This document shows positions 1-10,641 of a stretch of DNA of 64,000 nt, piece by piece. The stretch comes from Lyngbya sp. HA4199-MV5 (lineage in GTDB: Bacteria > Cyanobacteriota > Cyanobacteriia > Leptolyngbyales > Leptolyngbyaceae). The position numbers were made by a program, and so were the translations under genes. The stretch spans positions 62,001 to 126,000 of the forward strand of contig JAHHHL010000004.1 of NCBI GenBank assembly GCA_019359375.1, in the 5' to 3' direction. Within the stretch, counting starts at the first letter, position 1. Each line of letters opens with the position of its first letter. The notes beneath the pieces were generated by a model, which was not told where the DNA came from, searched no databases, and saw only the letters and a list, made by a program, of their open reading frames with translations.

Positions 1-1259
1 AAGCCATTCGAGGCTATGGCTGGAAGGCGCTCATGGCAAGTGATGGCGAGTCTGCGATCGAACAGGCGGAGTATGCCAATCCTGCTCTCATTCTGCTAGA
101 TGTCATGATGCCGGGGTTTGATGGGTTTGAAACCTGCCGCAGGCTGAAAAGCACACCTGCTACTCAAAACATACCCGTTATCTTCATGACCGCGCTGTCT
201 GACTCAAACGATAAGGTAAAAGGGTTGGAAATGGGCGCAGTGGATTATATTACTAAGCCCTTTCAGCAAGATGAAGTGGTGGCGCGGGTAAAGCTCCATC
301 TCAAACTGTCTCAACTCACGCATACGTTAGAGCAACAGGTGCAAGAACGCACGGCTAAATTGTCCGACTCGTTGCACCAGTTACAACAGGCTCAACTGAA
401 ACTAATGCAGAGTGAAAAAATGTCTGCTTTAGGGCAGTTGGTAGCAGGGGTCGCCCACGAAATCAACAATCCAGTCAATTTCATCCACGGCAATCTCACC
501 CACGCCAACGGATACATCCAGGATTTGCTTGAACTACTGGCGCTCTATCAAGCCGATTACCCGCTACCAACGACCGCCATTCAGTCAAAGGCGGCGGCGA
601 TCGACATTGAGTTTCTCAGCGAAGACTTACCCAGGCTGGTTTCTTCCATGCGCTTTGGTACGGAGCGGATTTGTGAGATTGTCAGAGCACTCCGCATCTT
701 TTCACGACTAGACGAAGCAGCGGTTAAAGAAATTGATTTACACGAAGGCATTGACAGCACCCTCCTGATTCTCAACAGTCGTCTGAAAGCCTGTGCAGAC
801 CGGGCGGCAATTGCCATTGTGAAAGATTATGGTGTATTGCCCAAGGTTGAATGTTCTGGTGGTCCGTTAAATCAGGTGTTTATGAACATTCTCAGCAACG
901 CGATCGATGCCCTGGAAGAACGGAGGGGATGCAGGATACAGCCGACACAAGGGGAAGGGGCAACGAACGAGACGATAGCGCAGTCTGCTCCTGCTATTCG
1001 GATTTGTACGAAGGTCGCCGAACCGGGGTGGATCACTATTCAGATTGCTGATAATGGCAGTGGGATGCCTGAGACTGTGAGACAGCAGATTTTTGAACCT
1101 TTTTTTACCACCAAGGAAGTGGGCAGGGGCACGGGTCTTGGCATGTCGATTAGTCATCAGATTGTGACAGAAAAACACAACGGATCACTGCAATGCTTTT
1201 CAAGACCGGAAGAGGGCACTGAGTTTGTCATCAAACTACCCATCCGGCAGCGCCAATAA
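1..1259 (+). CDS. Receiver-histidine kinase, 5' end cut by the window
   Basis: The reading frame is open from base 3 and starts inside a receiver domain, so the true start lies upstream of the window; the ATG at 33 is internal. From base 3, the phosphoacceptor Asp is residue 33 (LLDVMMPG), the receiver ends near residue 95, and a coiled coil leads to a HisKA domain with the phospho-His at residue 152 (VAHEINNP). The HATPase domain has the N box ([10 protein letters not shown]), G1 (DNGSGMP) and G2 (GRGTGLGMS). The HEINNP type of H box is that of ATP-dependent sensor kinases driven by an attached receiver (family knowledge). The input signal and partner are unknown. It ends 48 bases before the convergent debranching enzyme gene, and no clear terminator is seen between them. 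Confidence 0.9.
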   Translation, partial: AIRGYGWKALMASDGESAIEQAEYANPALILLDVMMPGFDGFETCRRLKSTPATQNIPVIFMTALSDSNDKVKGLEMGAVDYITKPFQQDEVVARVKLHLKLSQLTHTLEQQVQERTAKLSDSLHQLQQAQLKLMQSEKMSALGQLVAGVAHEINNPVNFIHGNLTHANGYIQDLLELLALYQADYPLPTTAIQSKAAAIDIEFLSEDLPRLVSSMRFGTERICEIVRALRIFSRLDEAAVKEIDLHEGIDSTLLILNSRLKACADRAAIAIVKDYGVLPKVECSGGPLNQVFMNILSNAIDALEERRGCRIQPTQGEGATNETIAQSAPAIRICTKVAEPGWITIQIADNGSGMPETVRQQIFEPFFTTKEVGRGTGLGMSISHQIVTEKHNGSLQCFSRPEEGTEFVIKLPIRQRQ

Positions 1260-1307
1260 CCAGGGTTTGAGTACCAGGCGCTGCTGTTGGCGAATATGTT
1301 ATGGGGA

Positions 1308-3491
1308 CTACAGGAACGGAGAAAGTTGACTGCCCTGTTTTTGGTGAATCTCGATGGTTCCGGTTTTCACATCTGCATCCCAGCGGGTTTGTTCACCCTC
1401 GCGCCAGAATCGCAAGTCCAGCGTTGCTTTGCCGATCGTCAGGCGGTGCAGCGTAATGTCAGGCAACCACTCAGGCAAATTGGGGTCAACGAACAGTTGT
1501 TGATTGGGCGCATCGGCACGCAGTCCCAGGATAGCTTGCAATAAATGAAAAATCGATCCCGCTGCCCAGGCTTGCGGTACATTTGCCTGCGCGTATTGAA
1601 TTGGAAAGGCTCCTTTCTCCTGCTGAATGCCCGCATACACCTCTGGCAGGCGATAATTCTCGAAGTAACTCGCGGCTCCAGAAATCCCCCGCGCAATGTG
1701 GGCAACTTCCTGACTAAATCCATAGCGCTTGCAGCCCAGGGCAATGATACCGTTGTCGTGTGCCCAAATCGAGCCTAAGTGGTAGGAGTAGGGATTGAAG
1801 CTGGGATGATTTGCCGCCAGGGTGCGAATACCCCAACCGCTCCACAGGTCTGGTGCCATCAGCGTTTGCACAACCCGCTTTGCCCGATCGGGATGAGCAA
1901 TGCCACTCCAAAGGCAATGTCCCGCATTTGAGGCGATCGTGCGGACGGGTTGCTTATCCGCATCCAGCGCCAGGGCATAGTAACCCAGATCCTCACACCA
2001 GAACGAACGCTCAAACCGCTGCTGGAGTTCAGCCGCTTTCTGCCTCAGGGTCGCCGCTCGTTCGGGTTCACCCAGTACCGTGAAGATCTCTGCCATTCGC
2101 AGCCACGCATCAAACACGTAGCCCTGTAACTCACACAGCGCGATCGGGGTTTTAACCTTGGTGCCACCGGGATAGACGATCGCATCGCCGGAATCTTTCC
2201 AACCCTGGTTTTCAATGCCCTGCGATGAACGAGTTTGATATTCTTGAAACCCATCGCCATCACGATCGCCCGATTGGTCAATCCACTCCAGACAACGAAT
2301 GGCAACGTCCCGATACTCATGCAGAAGTGAGCGATCGCCCGTCCATTTCCAGGCTTCATGCAGCACAATCAAATAGAGCGGAGTGGCATCAGCAGTACCG
2401 TAGTAGGGTGTGTGCGGGACATGATTAAAATAGGCAAGTTCACCGCTTCTCAACTCGTGGAGGATTCTGCCAGGTTGAGCATCGCGCCAATCATCAAATT
2501 CAGTCGCTTGTAGTTGGGCGAGTTTCTTTAAGGCACCCAGCGCAAAACTGGGACGAACGAGCATATTTTGCAGACTGACAATCAAACTGTCGCGCCCAAA
2601 GATGGTGACGAACCAGGGAACGCCTGCGGCAGGTAGCCAAATATCGTCAGCAAAGTCGTGGTCATGCAGGCGCAGTGCCCCCATATCGGTGAGCGATTGT
2701 TGATAGAATCGATAAATTTCTTCCTGAGCAGTTGTGATTTGAGTGGCACCATCAAACCACTGCTGATGCAACGCTTCCAGTTCTGGTGGCGGTTTATAAC
2801 AAGGTGTGGACGGTTTGTGAATCCGATCTAAGTTGAGTCCTACTTTTGAGGCATCGGAGTTTGTTTCTAAAATAAAATAGCCACAGGAATGCCACGACTC
2901 ACCCGCCTCTAGTTCAACTAAAAATGTGATGCGACCATTGGCAAATTGCGGTGGCGAACTCGCATTTTCCACCTGATAAATGAAGCTGCGTCGAAAATCG
3001 CGGATGGTGTAAACGGTTTCCAGAGTGCGATCGCCTTCATTCCAGGACGTGACAATATTTCCTCGTCGCACGAAACGGTGCGCTTTGACTTCAAAGATGT
3101 CGGCAAAATCCGATCGCAACACAATTTCGAGATTGAATTTAACAGAGGTTAGCCCATAATTTGTAATATCGAGGTCTTCATGAATGCCATCACCCGCGAT
3201 GCGATTGAGCACCAATCCCAATGTTCCGGCGGCAATCATTCCGCCTGGAGTTTCAATGAATGGGTTGGTGAGATAAATGCGGCTGGCATAATAAGCGGTA
3301 GTGCTGGAGTTGAGCCGTGTCCAGGGTTCTCCATTGGCAAAAACGGCGTAGTAGTTGACAAAGCGAGTATCGTCTGCGAAGACCCCCAGCTCACCATCGG
3401 CGGTGATTTGTCCGTCGTGCTGCGTCACCATAAATGTACTGCCCTGATTAATGGTCAGGACTAAAGGGTTAATGCTGATATGAAATGGCAT
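1308..3491 (-). CDS. Amylo-alpha-1,6-glucosidase (bacterial/archaeal glycogen debranching type)
   Basis: A 727-residue protein matching the bacterial and archaeal glycogen debranching family. The N-terminal beta-sandwich domain (about residues 1-210) includes GELGVFADDTRFV and the IHEDLDITNYG stretch typical of the GDE N-terminal domain. The C-terminal (alpha/alpha)6 barrel (about 250-720) has the FGRDSL signature at residues 298-303 and later DSGDAI and WSGWGIRTL segments. The expected role is hydrolysis of alpha-1,6 branch points in glycogen or a related glucan in the cytoplasm. The ATG is well supported by GAGGTGA a few bases upstream. The gene is convergent with the kinase at 1-1259 and has a 197-bp upstream gap for its promoter. 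Substrate is inferred from the family only. Confidence 0.87.
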   Translation of the reverse strand: MPFHISINPLVLTINQGSTFMVTQHDGQITADGELGVFADDTRFVNYYAVFANGEPWTRLNSSTTAYYASRIYLTNPFIETPGGMIAAGTLGLVLNRIAGDGIHEDLDITNYGLTSVKFNLEIVLRSDFADIFEVKAHRFVRRGNIVTSWNEGDRTLETVYTIRDFRRSFIYQVENASSPPQFANGRITFLVELEAGESWHSCGYFILETNSDASKVGLNLDRIHKPSTPCYKPPPELEALHQQWFDGATQITTAQEEIYRFYQQSLTDMGALRLHDHDFADDIWLPAAGVPWFVTIFGRDSLIVSLQNMLVRPSFALGALKKLAQLQATEFDDWRDAQPGRILHELRSGELAYFNHVPHTPYYGTADATPLYLIVLHEAWKWTGDRSLLHEYRDVAIRCLEWIDQSGDRDGDGFQEYQTRSSQGIENQGWKDSGDAIVYPGGTKVKTPIALCELQGYVFDAWLRMAEIFTVLGEPERAATLRQKAAELQQRFERSFWCEDLGYYALALDADKQPVRTIASNAGHCLWSGIAHPDRAKRVVQTLMAPDLWSGWGIRTLAANHPSFNPYSYHLGSIWAHDNGIIALGCKRYGFSQEVAHIARGISGAASYFENYRLPEVYAGIQQEKGAFPIQYAQANVPQAWAAGSIFHLLQAILGLRADAPNQQLFVDPNLPEWLPDITLHRLTIGKATLDLRFWREGEQTRWDADVKTGTIEIHQKQGSQLSPFL

Positions 3492-3688
3492 ACTTCACCT
3501 CGATCGTTCAACCGTCCAACCTCGCAATTTACAGCGCGCACTCTGCTAGTTGGGTTAGTCTTTTCCTCAGCATCAAGTCACATCTTTATTATTGCTGATT
3601 ACTGAAAGCCTACTGCTCTATTTGTCCTATTAGTCCGCAACTTAAGGAATGTCAGCCAAAAGGAATAGACAATGTGACTAAGCAGCAG

Positions 3689-6600
3689 TTATGGCGCATC
3701 ACCGTAACTGTTGCAGATGTGGCGATCGCCGTCGTCTAATGTTGGGTTGGTCTTCAAGTAATCGTGTAGCCACTGACAGCCAAAGGGCAAGAGCGCTTTC
3801 AACTCTGAAAGCTGTTGCTTCGTGCTATCGAGTTGCCAAAGCCTGATGGTTTGATCTCTGCTGGCAGATGCCAGTAGCTTACCATCGGGGCTGAAGCTGG
3901 CATGCCAGACCCAATCGGTATGACCAGAAAAGGTTTGCAGTGGGCTACCGTCTGATGTTCGCCAGAGTTTAATGGTTTTATCAAACCCTGCGGTCGCCAT
4001 CACATTGCCATCAGGGCTAAAACTAACCGACATGACGCGCTCAGTGTGTCCGGTTAAGGTGCTCAGGAGCGTGCCATCCAGCGCCCAACGTTTGACGGTC
4101 TTGTCATCACTGGCAGTCGCAATGGTTTTGCCATCGGGGCTAAAACTAATGCCATTGACTTCATCGCGATGCCCTTTTAGTTCTCCAAGCGCTTTCCCAT
4201 TGTGGTTCCAGAGTTTGACCGTTTTATCATCGCTGGCGGTTGCGATCACGCCTTCCAGCATGGCTCCACTCATGGTCTGGTTAGCACCCAACGGCAGACT
4301 AACGTTAACGGGGCTGAAGCGAAGATCCACCACGTTCCCCTGATGGTTAGTGTTCCACATTCGTTTCATCTTTTTGCTGCTAACGCTCCAGAGGATGACG
4401 CTTCGATCGCTGCCGGTTGACGCGATCATCTGCCCATCCGGACTGAAGCTGGCGCTCATAACCCACCCACTGTGTCCGGTCAACGTGCCAATTAGCGCAC
4501 CATTGCGCTGCCAAAGCTTGATGGTTTTATCCCAACTGGCAGTGGCAATGGTTTGACCATCCGGGCTGAAACTAATGTCCCACACGCGATCGCGATGTCC
4601 TTTCAAGGTTGTCAGCGCTCTGCCATCCCGGTGCCACAGTTTGACAGTGCGATCGTAACTCGCAGTCGCGATTGTCTGCCCATCCGGGCTAAAGCTGACT
4701 TTGTAAACATCGCCAGTGTGCCCTTGCAAAATTAACGGTAAGCTGCCATCGATTTTCCAAAAGCGAATTGTTTGATCAAAGCTGGCTGACGCGATCGTCA
4801 GCCCATCCGGGCTAAAACTGACGCTGGTAATGCGGTCGTCGTGTCCCTTCAGAGTTTTGAGTAACGTGCCGTCCTGCCGCCAAAGCTTGATCGTTTTGTC
4901 GCTACTGGCAGTGGCAATGGTTTGCCCATCCGGGCTGAAACTGACGCTCATAACGCGATCGTTATGCCCCAGCAGCGTCTTTAGTAACGTGCCGTCGCGC
5001 CGCCAAAGTTTGACTGTATAATCCCAACTTGCCGTTGCCAACATCTGACTATCGGGACTAAAGCTCACACTGTAAACTTTGTCTACGTGACCTTTGAGGG
5101 TTTTGAGTGCTTTGCCCTCTCGGCTCCAGAGTTTGACACTGCTATCTTCATTGGCAGAGGCAATCGTTTGCCCATCGGGACTAAAGCTGACGCTGTTAAC
5201 GGCACTGTCATGCCCTGTTAAGGTTTTTAGCTTCGTCCCATCACGGCTCCAAAGTTTGATGGTTTTGTCATCACTGGCAGAGGCGATCGTTTGCCCATCG
5301 GGACTAAAGCTCACACTGGTAACTGTACCCCGATGTCCATGCAACGTTTTTAGCTTCGTCCCATCACGGCTCCAAAGTTTGATGGTTTTGTCATCACTGG
5401 CAGAGGCGATCGTTTGCCCATCGGGACTAAAGCTCACACTGGTAACAGCACCCCGATGTCCATGCAACGTTTTTAGCTCAGTGCCATCACGGCTCCAAAG
5501 TTTGATGGTTTTGTCGTCACTGGCAGAGGCGATCGTTTGCCCATCGGGACTAAAGCTGATGCTGTTAACGGAGTCGTGATGCCGCTTTAAGCGATTGGAT
5601 TCCTGAATTGCATAGATCACCTGTTGCAGGATGTTTGCCGTTTTGTTTTTCAATGCGGTTTGGCTGCCAACGATGCCTTTTAGCTGCTGGCTTGCCTTCA
5701 CGCTGGCAAGCAGTGCCTCTAGTTGCTGTGCTTCTAATTGTTGATTAGAGCCAAGTAGCTTCTCAGAGACTGCGTTCAATGCTTGAATCTGCTCAACTTT
5801 ATGCACCATACTTGCCAGCATAATGGCTGTCAGCGTGCCAACCAAAGATAGACTTAAAAACGCAGACCCAACTCGAATTTGCCGCTTCGCAGTTCGTTGT
5901 GCCTCGTGTTGTTCACGCTCTTGACTGGCATTCAAAAATTGATAATCTTCCGTACTCAGGCTCTTACCGGCTGCCCACGCTTGCGCGTTTTGAAGTGCCT
6001 GCCCTTGCAGCAGCAGTGATACGTCTGCTTGATTGGATGCGATCCAGGCATTCAGCGCTTCAGCGTAGGGACGTAAAGCTGACAACGCTTTTTCCACCCA
6101 CTGGCGATCGAACACAGCGGCATAAATGCGGTTGTAAACGTTCAATGTACCCTGCTGCTTGACCACTAACCCTGATAGCTGCAATTCCACCTGCCCAGAA
6201 CTGCCATCGGCTGCAATTGCGCCCTGCCGCAAAATTTGCTGATACAGTCCCAACAGTTGGGCTGCCCGCTGTTCATTTCGCAACAGGCGATCGCGAATGG
6301 TTTTGAGGTGCTCTGGCTCATCCTGTGCCTCCCAGTTTTGGATGATGTGAGTGTGAACGAGATGGTCTAGGTGGGAAGTAGGGAGTAGAGAGTGGGGGGA
6401 CGTTTCTCCATTCCCCATTCCCCATCCCCCATTCCCAGCGCTTTGCGCTACTAACTGACATAGCTTTTGGGTCAAAAAGGGTTGCCCTCCAGACCAATCT
6501 AGAACTGTACGCAACACGGCTTCAGGATTGCTGACCTTTGTTGCTAATCCTTGAACGAGTGGTTGAGCTTCATGCAACTGGAAGCCATTTAAATCAATAA

Positions 6601-7207
6601 TCTGCCCAATGTTAAACGGTGTGCGGTTTTTATCTTGCACCAGATCAGAGGCGGCGGCTACGCCCAAGAGTGCAAAGGTCAGGCGATCGTACTCTGGGGC
6701 ATCCGGACGTTTTTCGTGACAGGCGCGAATAAACGCAAAAAAATCATCTTTAAATGGGAGGCTGAGAATGCTGTCAATTTCGTCAATAAAAATCACAATT
6801 GGCTGACAACACTCAACCAGCAATACTGATTCAATGAAGACGCTCAAGCGATTCACAGCCGAAAGATGCTCATGCTCACGCCACCATGCTCCTGTATTGA
6901 TTTGCAGCTTCAAACTGTTGACGATCGTGCCCATCAATCCGGCATACCAGCGATCGGGCGTGACTTGCTGAGTGCCGATCGCGGTGACATCAATGACAAC
7001 ACAGGCAATGTGATCACCTTGCAACTGATGCATCGTGCGAACGCGCAGACTGGATTTACCCATCTGCCGAGAGTTCAAAACATAGCAAAATTCACCCGCT
7101 TTCAACTTTTCGTATAAAGCCTGGTCTGCCTGTCGCTCAACATACGATAACGCGTTTGGCGGGAGGCTACCCCCAACTTGATAGCTGTACGTTAAAGATT
7201 GGTTCAT
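3689..7207 (-). CDS. AAA-like NTPase with transmembrane segment and 14 WD40 repeats
   Basis: A 1172-residue protein. The AAA-like domain of the cyanobacterial AAA_35 type (about residues 1-340) has the P-loop at 45-53 (NSRQMGKSS) and Walker B at 137-144 (IVIFIDEID). A hydrophobic segment near 445-467 could cross the membrane, and a Gln/Leu-rich helical region follows. From about 541 to 1130 there are 14 WD40 units ([21 protein letters not shown]), enough for two seven-bladed propellers. Units 1-3 are nearly identical at DNA level (about 5210-5580); unit 11 has an insertion. Residues 258-279 are a Gly/Ser/His-rich insert made of spacer-like repeat DNA. It starts 14 bases after the stop of the TIR-like gene, so the two are surely co-transcribed. 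Role is inferred as a scaffold or STAND-type switch; the ligand is unknown. Confidence 0.85.
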   Translation of the reverse strand: MNQSLTYSYQVGGSLPPNALSYVERQADQALYEKLKAGEFCYVLNSRQMGKSSLRVRTMHQLQGDHIACVVIDVTAIGTQQVTPDRWYAGLMGTIVNSLKLQINTGAWWREHEHLSAVNRLSVFIESVLLVECCQPIVIFIDEIDSILSLPFKDDFFAFIRACHEKRPDAPEYDRLTFALLGVAAASDLVQDKNRTPFNIGQIIDLNGFQLHEAQPLVQGLATKVSNPEAVLRTVLDWSGGQPFLTQKLCQLVAQSAGNGGWGMGNGETSPHSLLPTSHLDHLVHTHIIQNWEAQDEPEHLKTIRDRLLRNEQRAAQLLGLYQQILRQGAIAADGSSGQVELQLSGLVVKQQGTLNVYNRIYAAVFDRQWVEKALSALRPYAEALNAWIASNQADVSLLLQGQALQNAQAWAAGKSLSTEDYQFLNASQEREQHEAQRTAKRQIRVGSAFLSLSLVGTLTAIMLASMVHKVEQIQALNAVSEKLLGSNQQLEAQQLEALLASVKASQQLKGIVGSQTALKNKTANILQQVIYAIQESNRLKRHHDSVNSISFSPDGQTIASASDDKTIKLWSRDGTELKTLHGHRGAVTSVSFSPDGQTIASASDDKTIKLWSRDGTKLKTLHGHRGTVTSVSFSPDGQTIASASDDKTIKLWSRDGTKLKTLTGHDSAVNSVSFSPDGQTIASANEDSSVKLWSREGKALKTLKGHVDKVYSVSFSPDSQMLATASWDYTVKLWRRDGTLLKTLLGHNDRVMSVSFSPDGQTIATASSDKTIKLWRQDGTLLKTLKGHDDRITSVSFSPDGLTIASASFDQTIRFWKIDGSLPLILQGHTGDVYKVSFSPDGQTIATASYDRTVKLWHRDGRALTTLKGHRDRVWDISFSPDGQTIATASWDKTIKLWQRNGALIGTLTGHSGWVMSASFSPDGQMIASTGSDRSVILWSVSSKKMKRMWNTNHQGNVVDLRFSPVNVSLPLGANQTMSGAMLEGVIATASDDKTVKLWNHNGKALGELKGHRDEVNGISFSPDGKTIATASDDKTVKRWALDGTLLSTLTGHTERVMSVSFSPDGNVMATAGFDKTIKLWRTSDGSPLQTFSGHTDWVWHASFSPDGKLLASASRDQTIRLWQLDSTKQQLSELKALLPFGCQWLHDYLKTNPTLDDGDRHICNSYGDAP
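6371..6436. repeat. Low-complexity spacer-type repeat inside the WD40 NTPase gene
   Basis: A purine-rich run of GGGAAGTAGGGAGTAG type is followed by tandem TTCCCCA units. It resembles the low-complexity DNA lying between genes elsewhere in the window (for example 35009-35040). It stays in frame and encodes a Gly/Asn- and His/Ser-rich linker in the AAA-like domain. Confidence 0.6.
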
Positions 7208-7221
7208 TGGTTATGTTCAAG

Positions 7222-9048
7222 TTATGCAATCCCATTGATTGCCAGATGTTCACAAAAATACTGTCGGTATAACTCACACCGTGAGGTGACGTGATTGCCT
7301 GCCATTGTCACCAGCCCCAAACTATTTAATTTAAACGCAAGGATTGACTTTAATGAAACTGGAGCCTTTGCCATCACCACATCACGAAAGGCGCTGGCTA
7401 ATTCTGGATATTGCTCCAGGTTCCACAAATGACGACGCAGATGATCGCTGTAAATACCTGCTTCGGTTGTAGCTTGCTCAAGTACGTGCTCAAGGGCGAT
7501 CGCCTGATAAGCAACGTGATACATTGCCACCCGCACCAGGTAAGGGTGACCACCGACCAGGTGCATGAGTGCCTTTATTTGATCAAGTGCCCAATCTAGT
7601 TGATAGCGCTGGGCTAAATTCTGTACCTGCTCGATTGTGAGTTCGGGTAATTCGATCGAAAGCCCCACATTGAAGGGCGATTGATTCAAGTTCATCGGAA
7701 TGTAGACCTCAGTAGAATGAATCACGATGAGTCGGAGCTTTGTCCAGATATCACTGTTTTGATCACCATACCTGGCTTTCTCATACCAGGCTCGCAGCAG
7801 CCCAAAAAAATCGTTCGCGATTTCTGGGTATGCAAACACGCGATCGACCTCATCTAAACCAATCACTAACGGGCTGTTCGTAGCTACCAGCAAGTACTGC
7901 TCAAAATAACTGGTACTGTTGTAGTTGCCATCAAAAATGTCGTCCCAATAGTCAGTCAATTGGTTGGGTAAGCTTAAACTTCGGCTCACACAAAGACAAA
8001 ACCAGCGCATTAATTGATCGACATTGCTCAACACGTCGCTGGGGGCGAGTTGAAAGCTCAAATGTACTGCACGATAGCCCTGCTTGCGTACCTGATCAAG
8101 AATGCGCGCCATCAATGATGTTTTTCCCATCTGCCTGGGTGCCTTGATGCGAATTAGTGCTCCTGGATGGACAATTTCCTGGTAGCACTGCGCTTCGATC
8201 GGTGGGCGTTCCATATAGAAAACAGAGGCAAGCGGGACTTGACCAGTCGGATGTTCTGGTGTTGGAAGAAAATGAGTGGGTATTGCTTCATCCAACGTTG
8301 GTGTAGTAGAAAGTGAATCTTGTTTGATCAAACCGTTTTCAGGATTCGCAAATGAATTTAGAATTGCTTCGACGATCGCAGGCGTATCCTTGGCTGAGAG
8401 CCACTGCTGCGACTGAAATTCCGCCAGGTAGTCACCTATATCCGGGTGAAGCACGATTTCTGCCCCAATCTGAATGGAAAAAATTGTTGGCTTAGTTTGA
8501 GTCTGGTACAGCTCCCAAACGTAGCGAATTTCTTCTGTAATGACTTCGCTAACTGCCGCTTGTGGAGATAACAGAAGAACATAACAATCACACTGTTCTA
8601 ATTCTTCAGTAAAGCGCTGAAACCAATGCACAGGCTGTCGCATTTCTTCTCCAGCGATGAATACATCGTACCCCATTGCTTTTAATTGATGACCCAACTG
8701 TTGCGCTAAGTCGAAGTTTGATTCTAAGCCGCGATTCTGGGAGAGGCTATCTCCGCGATCGCTAATGCAAATTCTGGCACGTTCCGGCTCTTCAAAATGT
8801 TGTGGATCCCACTCGGTAGCGTCGATCAAATCTGTTGGTGCTAGATCTAAAGCATAGGCAATCTTTCCGACTGACTCTCGGTCTACATTTTTGATGCCTC
8901 TAATGAGCCGCTTCACTGTATCCAGAGCCACGCCCGCTTGATTTGCTAGTTTCTGTAGAGTCCAGCCCTTGCTATGTCGTCTCTTTTGTAAGCTTTCGAT
9001 GCCGTTCCTCGTTGCTCGCACGCCACGATTTCTACGACCTTGCGTCAT
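7222..9048 (-). CDS. HTH - TIR-like - AAA (STAND-like) NTPase
   Basis: I chose the ATG at 9048 because GGAGG lies 9 bases upstream; a TTG at 9111 would add 21 residues without a clear ribosome site. The product is 608 residues. The N-terminal helix-turn-helix (about 20-70) carries TLQKLANQAGVALDTVKRL. A TIR-like domain (about 91-232) has DCYVLLLSPQAAVSEVITEE, with a Glu near residue 173 at the usual catalytic place. An AAA_35-like NTPase follows (about 250-600), with the P-loop APRQMGKTS at 304-312 and Walker B LVIGLDEVD. TIR domains of this kind act as NADases or as adaptors (family knowledge). It heads an operon with the WD40 NTPase 14 bases downstream. Defence or stress signalling is inferred, not shown. 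Confidence 0.78.
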   Translation of the reverse strand: MTQGRRNRGVRATRNGIESLQKRRHSKGWTLQKLANQAGVALDTVKRLIRGIKNVDRESVGKIAYALDLAPTDLIDATEWDPQHFEEPERARICISDRGDSLSQNRGLESNFDLAQQLGHQLKAMGYDVFIAGEEMRQPVHWFQRFTEELEQCDCYVLLLSPQAAVSEVITEEIRYVWELYQTQTKPTIFSIQIGAEIVLHPDIGDYLAEFQSQQWLSAKDTPAIVEAILNSFANPENGLIKQDSLSTTPTLDEAIPTHFLPTPEHPTGQVPLASVFYMERPPIEAQCYQEIVHPGALIRIKAPRQMGKTSLMARILDQVRKQGYRAVHLSFQLAPSDVLSNVDQLMRWFCLCVSRSLSLPNQLTDYWDDIFDGNYNSTSYFEQYLLVATNSPLVIGLDEVDRVFAYPEIANDFFGLLRAWYEKARYGDQNSDIWTKLRLIVIHSTEVYIPMNLNQSPFNVGLSIELPELTIEQVQNLAQRYQLDWALDQIKALMHLVGGHPYLVRVAMYHVAYQAIALEHVLEQATTEAGIYSDHLRRHLWNLEQYPELASAFRDVVMAKAPVSLKSILAFKLNSLGLVTMAGNHVTSRCELYRQYFCEHLAINGIA

Positions 9049-9122
9049 AAACAGCAACCTCCACTGCATGCTCGCCACCCACACTTTAACGAGTTCAGAC
9101 AGTCGTTGCAACGTAGATCGAC

Positions 9123-9149
9123 GCAGTTAACCTATCTGCACTTAACTGC
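9123..9149. promoter_or_regulatory. Perfect 8-bp dyad, candidate operator
   Basis: GCAGTTAA at 9123-9130 and TTAACTGC at 9142-9149 form a perfect inverted repeat with an 11-base spacer. It lies about 75 bases upstream of the HTH-TIR gene, whose own HTH domain makes autoregulation plausible (inference). Confidence 0.35.
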
Positions 9150-9182
9150 ATCGATCTGCTCCTGCCTAAACGTTCAAAGCGT

Positions 9183-9198
9183 TCCTATGCTCATAGGA
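9183..9198. promoter_or_regulatory. Perfect 7-bp dyad upstream of the TPM gene
   Basis: TCCTATG at 9183-9189 and CATAGGA at 9192-9198 are separated by two bases. The dyad is about 96 bases before the TPM start, in the divergent intergenic region, where an operator would be expected. Confidence 0.3.
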
Positions 9199-9293
9199 GA
9201 GAGCTAGATTCTACTTCTGCAAGAGCGTGATCAATACTTCTCCCAAATTGAAAGCTTTTGATTTGACTTGAACATCGTTTGGAGATTAAAACC

Positions 9294-10223
9294 ATGCAAC
9301 GTTTAGCCGTTTGGTACAAGCAAGTTTTTTACACAGGTTGTGCAAGTTTAGTGCTAATGACCGCTTCATCAAGCAGCCTTGCTGTCACCGTAGAAGAAAT
9401 TCCCAATCCAAGACAAGCAAATGGAGATTGGGTATCCGATACAGCCAATCTTCTCAACGCTTCTACTGAAAACAAACTCAATCAAATAATTTCGCAGTTG
9501 GAAGCTAAGAATGGCACTGAGATTGCCGTTGTAACGGTGCCCAATACAGCTCCTTCTAAAACACCAAAGGCATTTGCGATGCAGTTGTTTAACCACTGGA
9601 AGATTGGTAAAGCAGCTCAAGATAATGGGGTGCTGTTTCTGATCTCTAAGGGCGATCGTCGAGTTGAAATTGAAACAGGTTATGGTATTGAGGTAGTCTT
9701 GCCGAATGCTCAGGTCAGTGAAATCATTCAGCAGAAAATCGTACCATCTTTCAAAAAAGGCAATTTTGATCAGGGTACTCTCAATGGCACCAACGCGCTG
9801 ATTGCTACTTTGGCAACTAAAACGTTTCCAGCCCACTCATCAGCCGTGAAAGTCCCATTCACCCCTTCAGCAATTAGCACTAATCCATCTCCGTCTCCAT
9901 CTTCAAGCCAGCCCAATGCCTTTATCTGGGTTCCGTTTCTCGGATTTATTTTTATTGGCTCACTGCTGTTTGGTTTAATTGCTTTGGCGAATAGCCGTAA
10001 TCAAAATGACAATCACGATCGCCGTGGGGATGGTCGTCGCCATAGAGCTTCAAGCCATGCATCCAGTAACTACTATGGCGGCGTTAACACGAGCGGTAAT
10101 ACAGGCAGTAGCAGTAGCGGTAGTGTGGGCAGTAGTAGCAGTGGTGGCAGTGGTGGCAGTACGGGCGGTGGCGATTTTGGTGGTGGTTCTAGTGGTGGGG
10201 GCGGTGCAGGTGGTGGTTTCTAA
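9294..10223 (+). CDS. TPM-domain protein (YgcG family) with Gly/Ser-rich tail
   Basis: The likely start is the ATG at 9294, with GGAG at 9281-9284; a TTG at 9279 is also open. The product is 309 residues. A signal-peptide-like N terminus (hydrophobic stretch FYTGCASLVLMTASSSSLAV) leads into a TPM domain (about residues 35-180, with VSDTANLL, GTEIAVVTV, NGVLFLISKGDRRVEIETGYG). A Ser/Pro linker, one transmembrane helix (about 215-237) and a long Gly/Ser tail ending in GGGGAGGGF follow. In plants and cyanobacteria TPM proteins are linked to photosystem II repair, and other members are of unknown function (family knowledge). The exposed tail plus membrane anchor suggests an envelope or thylakoid membrane location. 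It is divergent from the TIR operon. Confidence 0.8.
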   Translation: MQRLAVWYKQVFYTGCASLVLMTASSSSLAVTVEEIPNPRQANGDWVSDTANLLNASTENKLNQIISQLEAKNGTEIAVVTVPNTAPSKTPKAFAMQLFNHWKIGKAAQDNGVLFLISKGDRRVEIETGYGIEVVLPNAQVSEIIQQKIVPSFKKGNFDQGTLNGTNALIATLATKTFPAHSSAVKVPFTPSAISTNPSPSPSSSQPNAFIWVPFLGFIFIGSLLFGLIALANSRNQNDNHDRRGDGRRHRASSHASSNYYGGVNTSGNTGSSSSGSVGSSSSGGSGGSTGGGDFGGGSSGGGGAGGGF

Positions 10224-10462
10224 GCATAGAGATTTAAATGAATCGATCGTCGATCGAAAACCATAAGAGCAACATCAATAATTGGCTTGAGACGTTCCTC
10301 TTTGTTGAAAAGAGTAATATTGTCCCCTCAAGTTGCACGTTACTGCAATCATGTTTACGCTCTTTCTGCCATGAACTTTGCGGGTAAGACAAATGCATTC
10401 TTAGTCCACCCTGCTTAAGCTTTAAGCTAAGAATTCAACATTCTTGCCCAGCGTAATTCTTA

Positions 10463-10511
10463 CAGAGGAGAACCTCTGATGAAACTGGTACCCAAGGCTT
10501 TTACGCACTAA
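10463..10511 (+). other. Mini-ORF with its ribosome site in a hairpin
   Basis: CAGAGG (10463-10468), loop AGAA, CCTCTG (10473-10478) form a perfect 6-bp hairpin that contains the AGGAG sequence. An ATG directly follows at 10479 and opens a 10-codon frame (MKLVPKAFTH, stop 10509-10511). It could be a leader peptide or a decayed gene start; nothing else supports translation. Confidence 0.25.
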
Positions 10512-10641
10512 ATACCGTTGCGATCGCCTGGTTTGACTTATTCAGCCTTTGCTCTTGATCCGACGGCTTCCTATGAGCGATCGAGTGATTGTTGGCATTC
10601 CACCACATCAGAGTTGAAACTCAACAGCCTCAATGTTCTAT

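Noticed and set aside
3972-5579. Series of plus-strand open frames with repeated LPSGLKL and CPSGLKLTL words
   Set aside because: They are the antisense shadow of the WD40 repeats; the repeated words arise from the repeat DNA.
9979-10266. Open frame of 95 codons rich in Val/Ala overlapping the TPM gene tail
   Set aside because: It is the shifted reading of the Gly/Ser repeat DNA of the real gene, which explains its monotonous composition.
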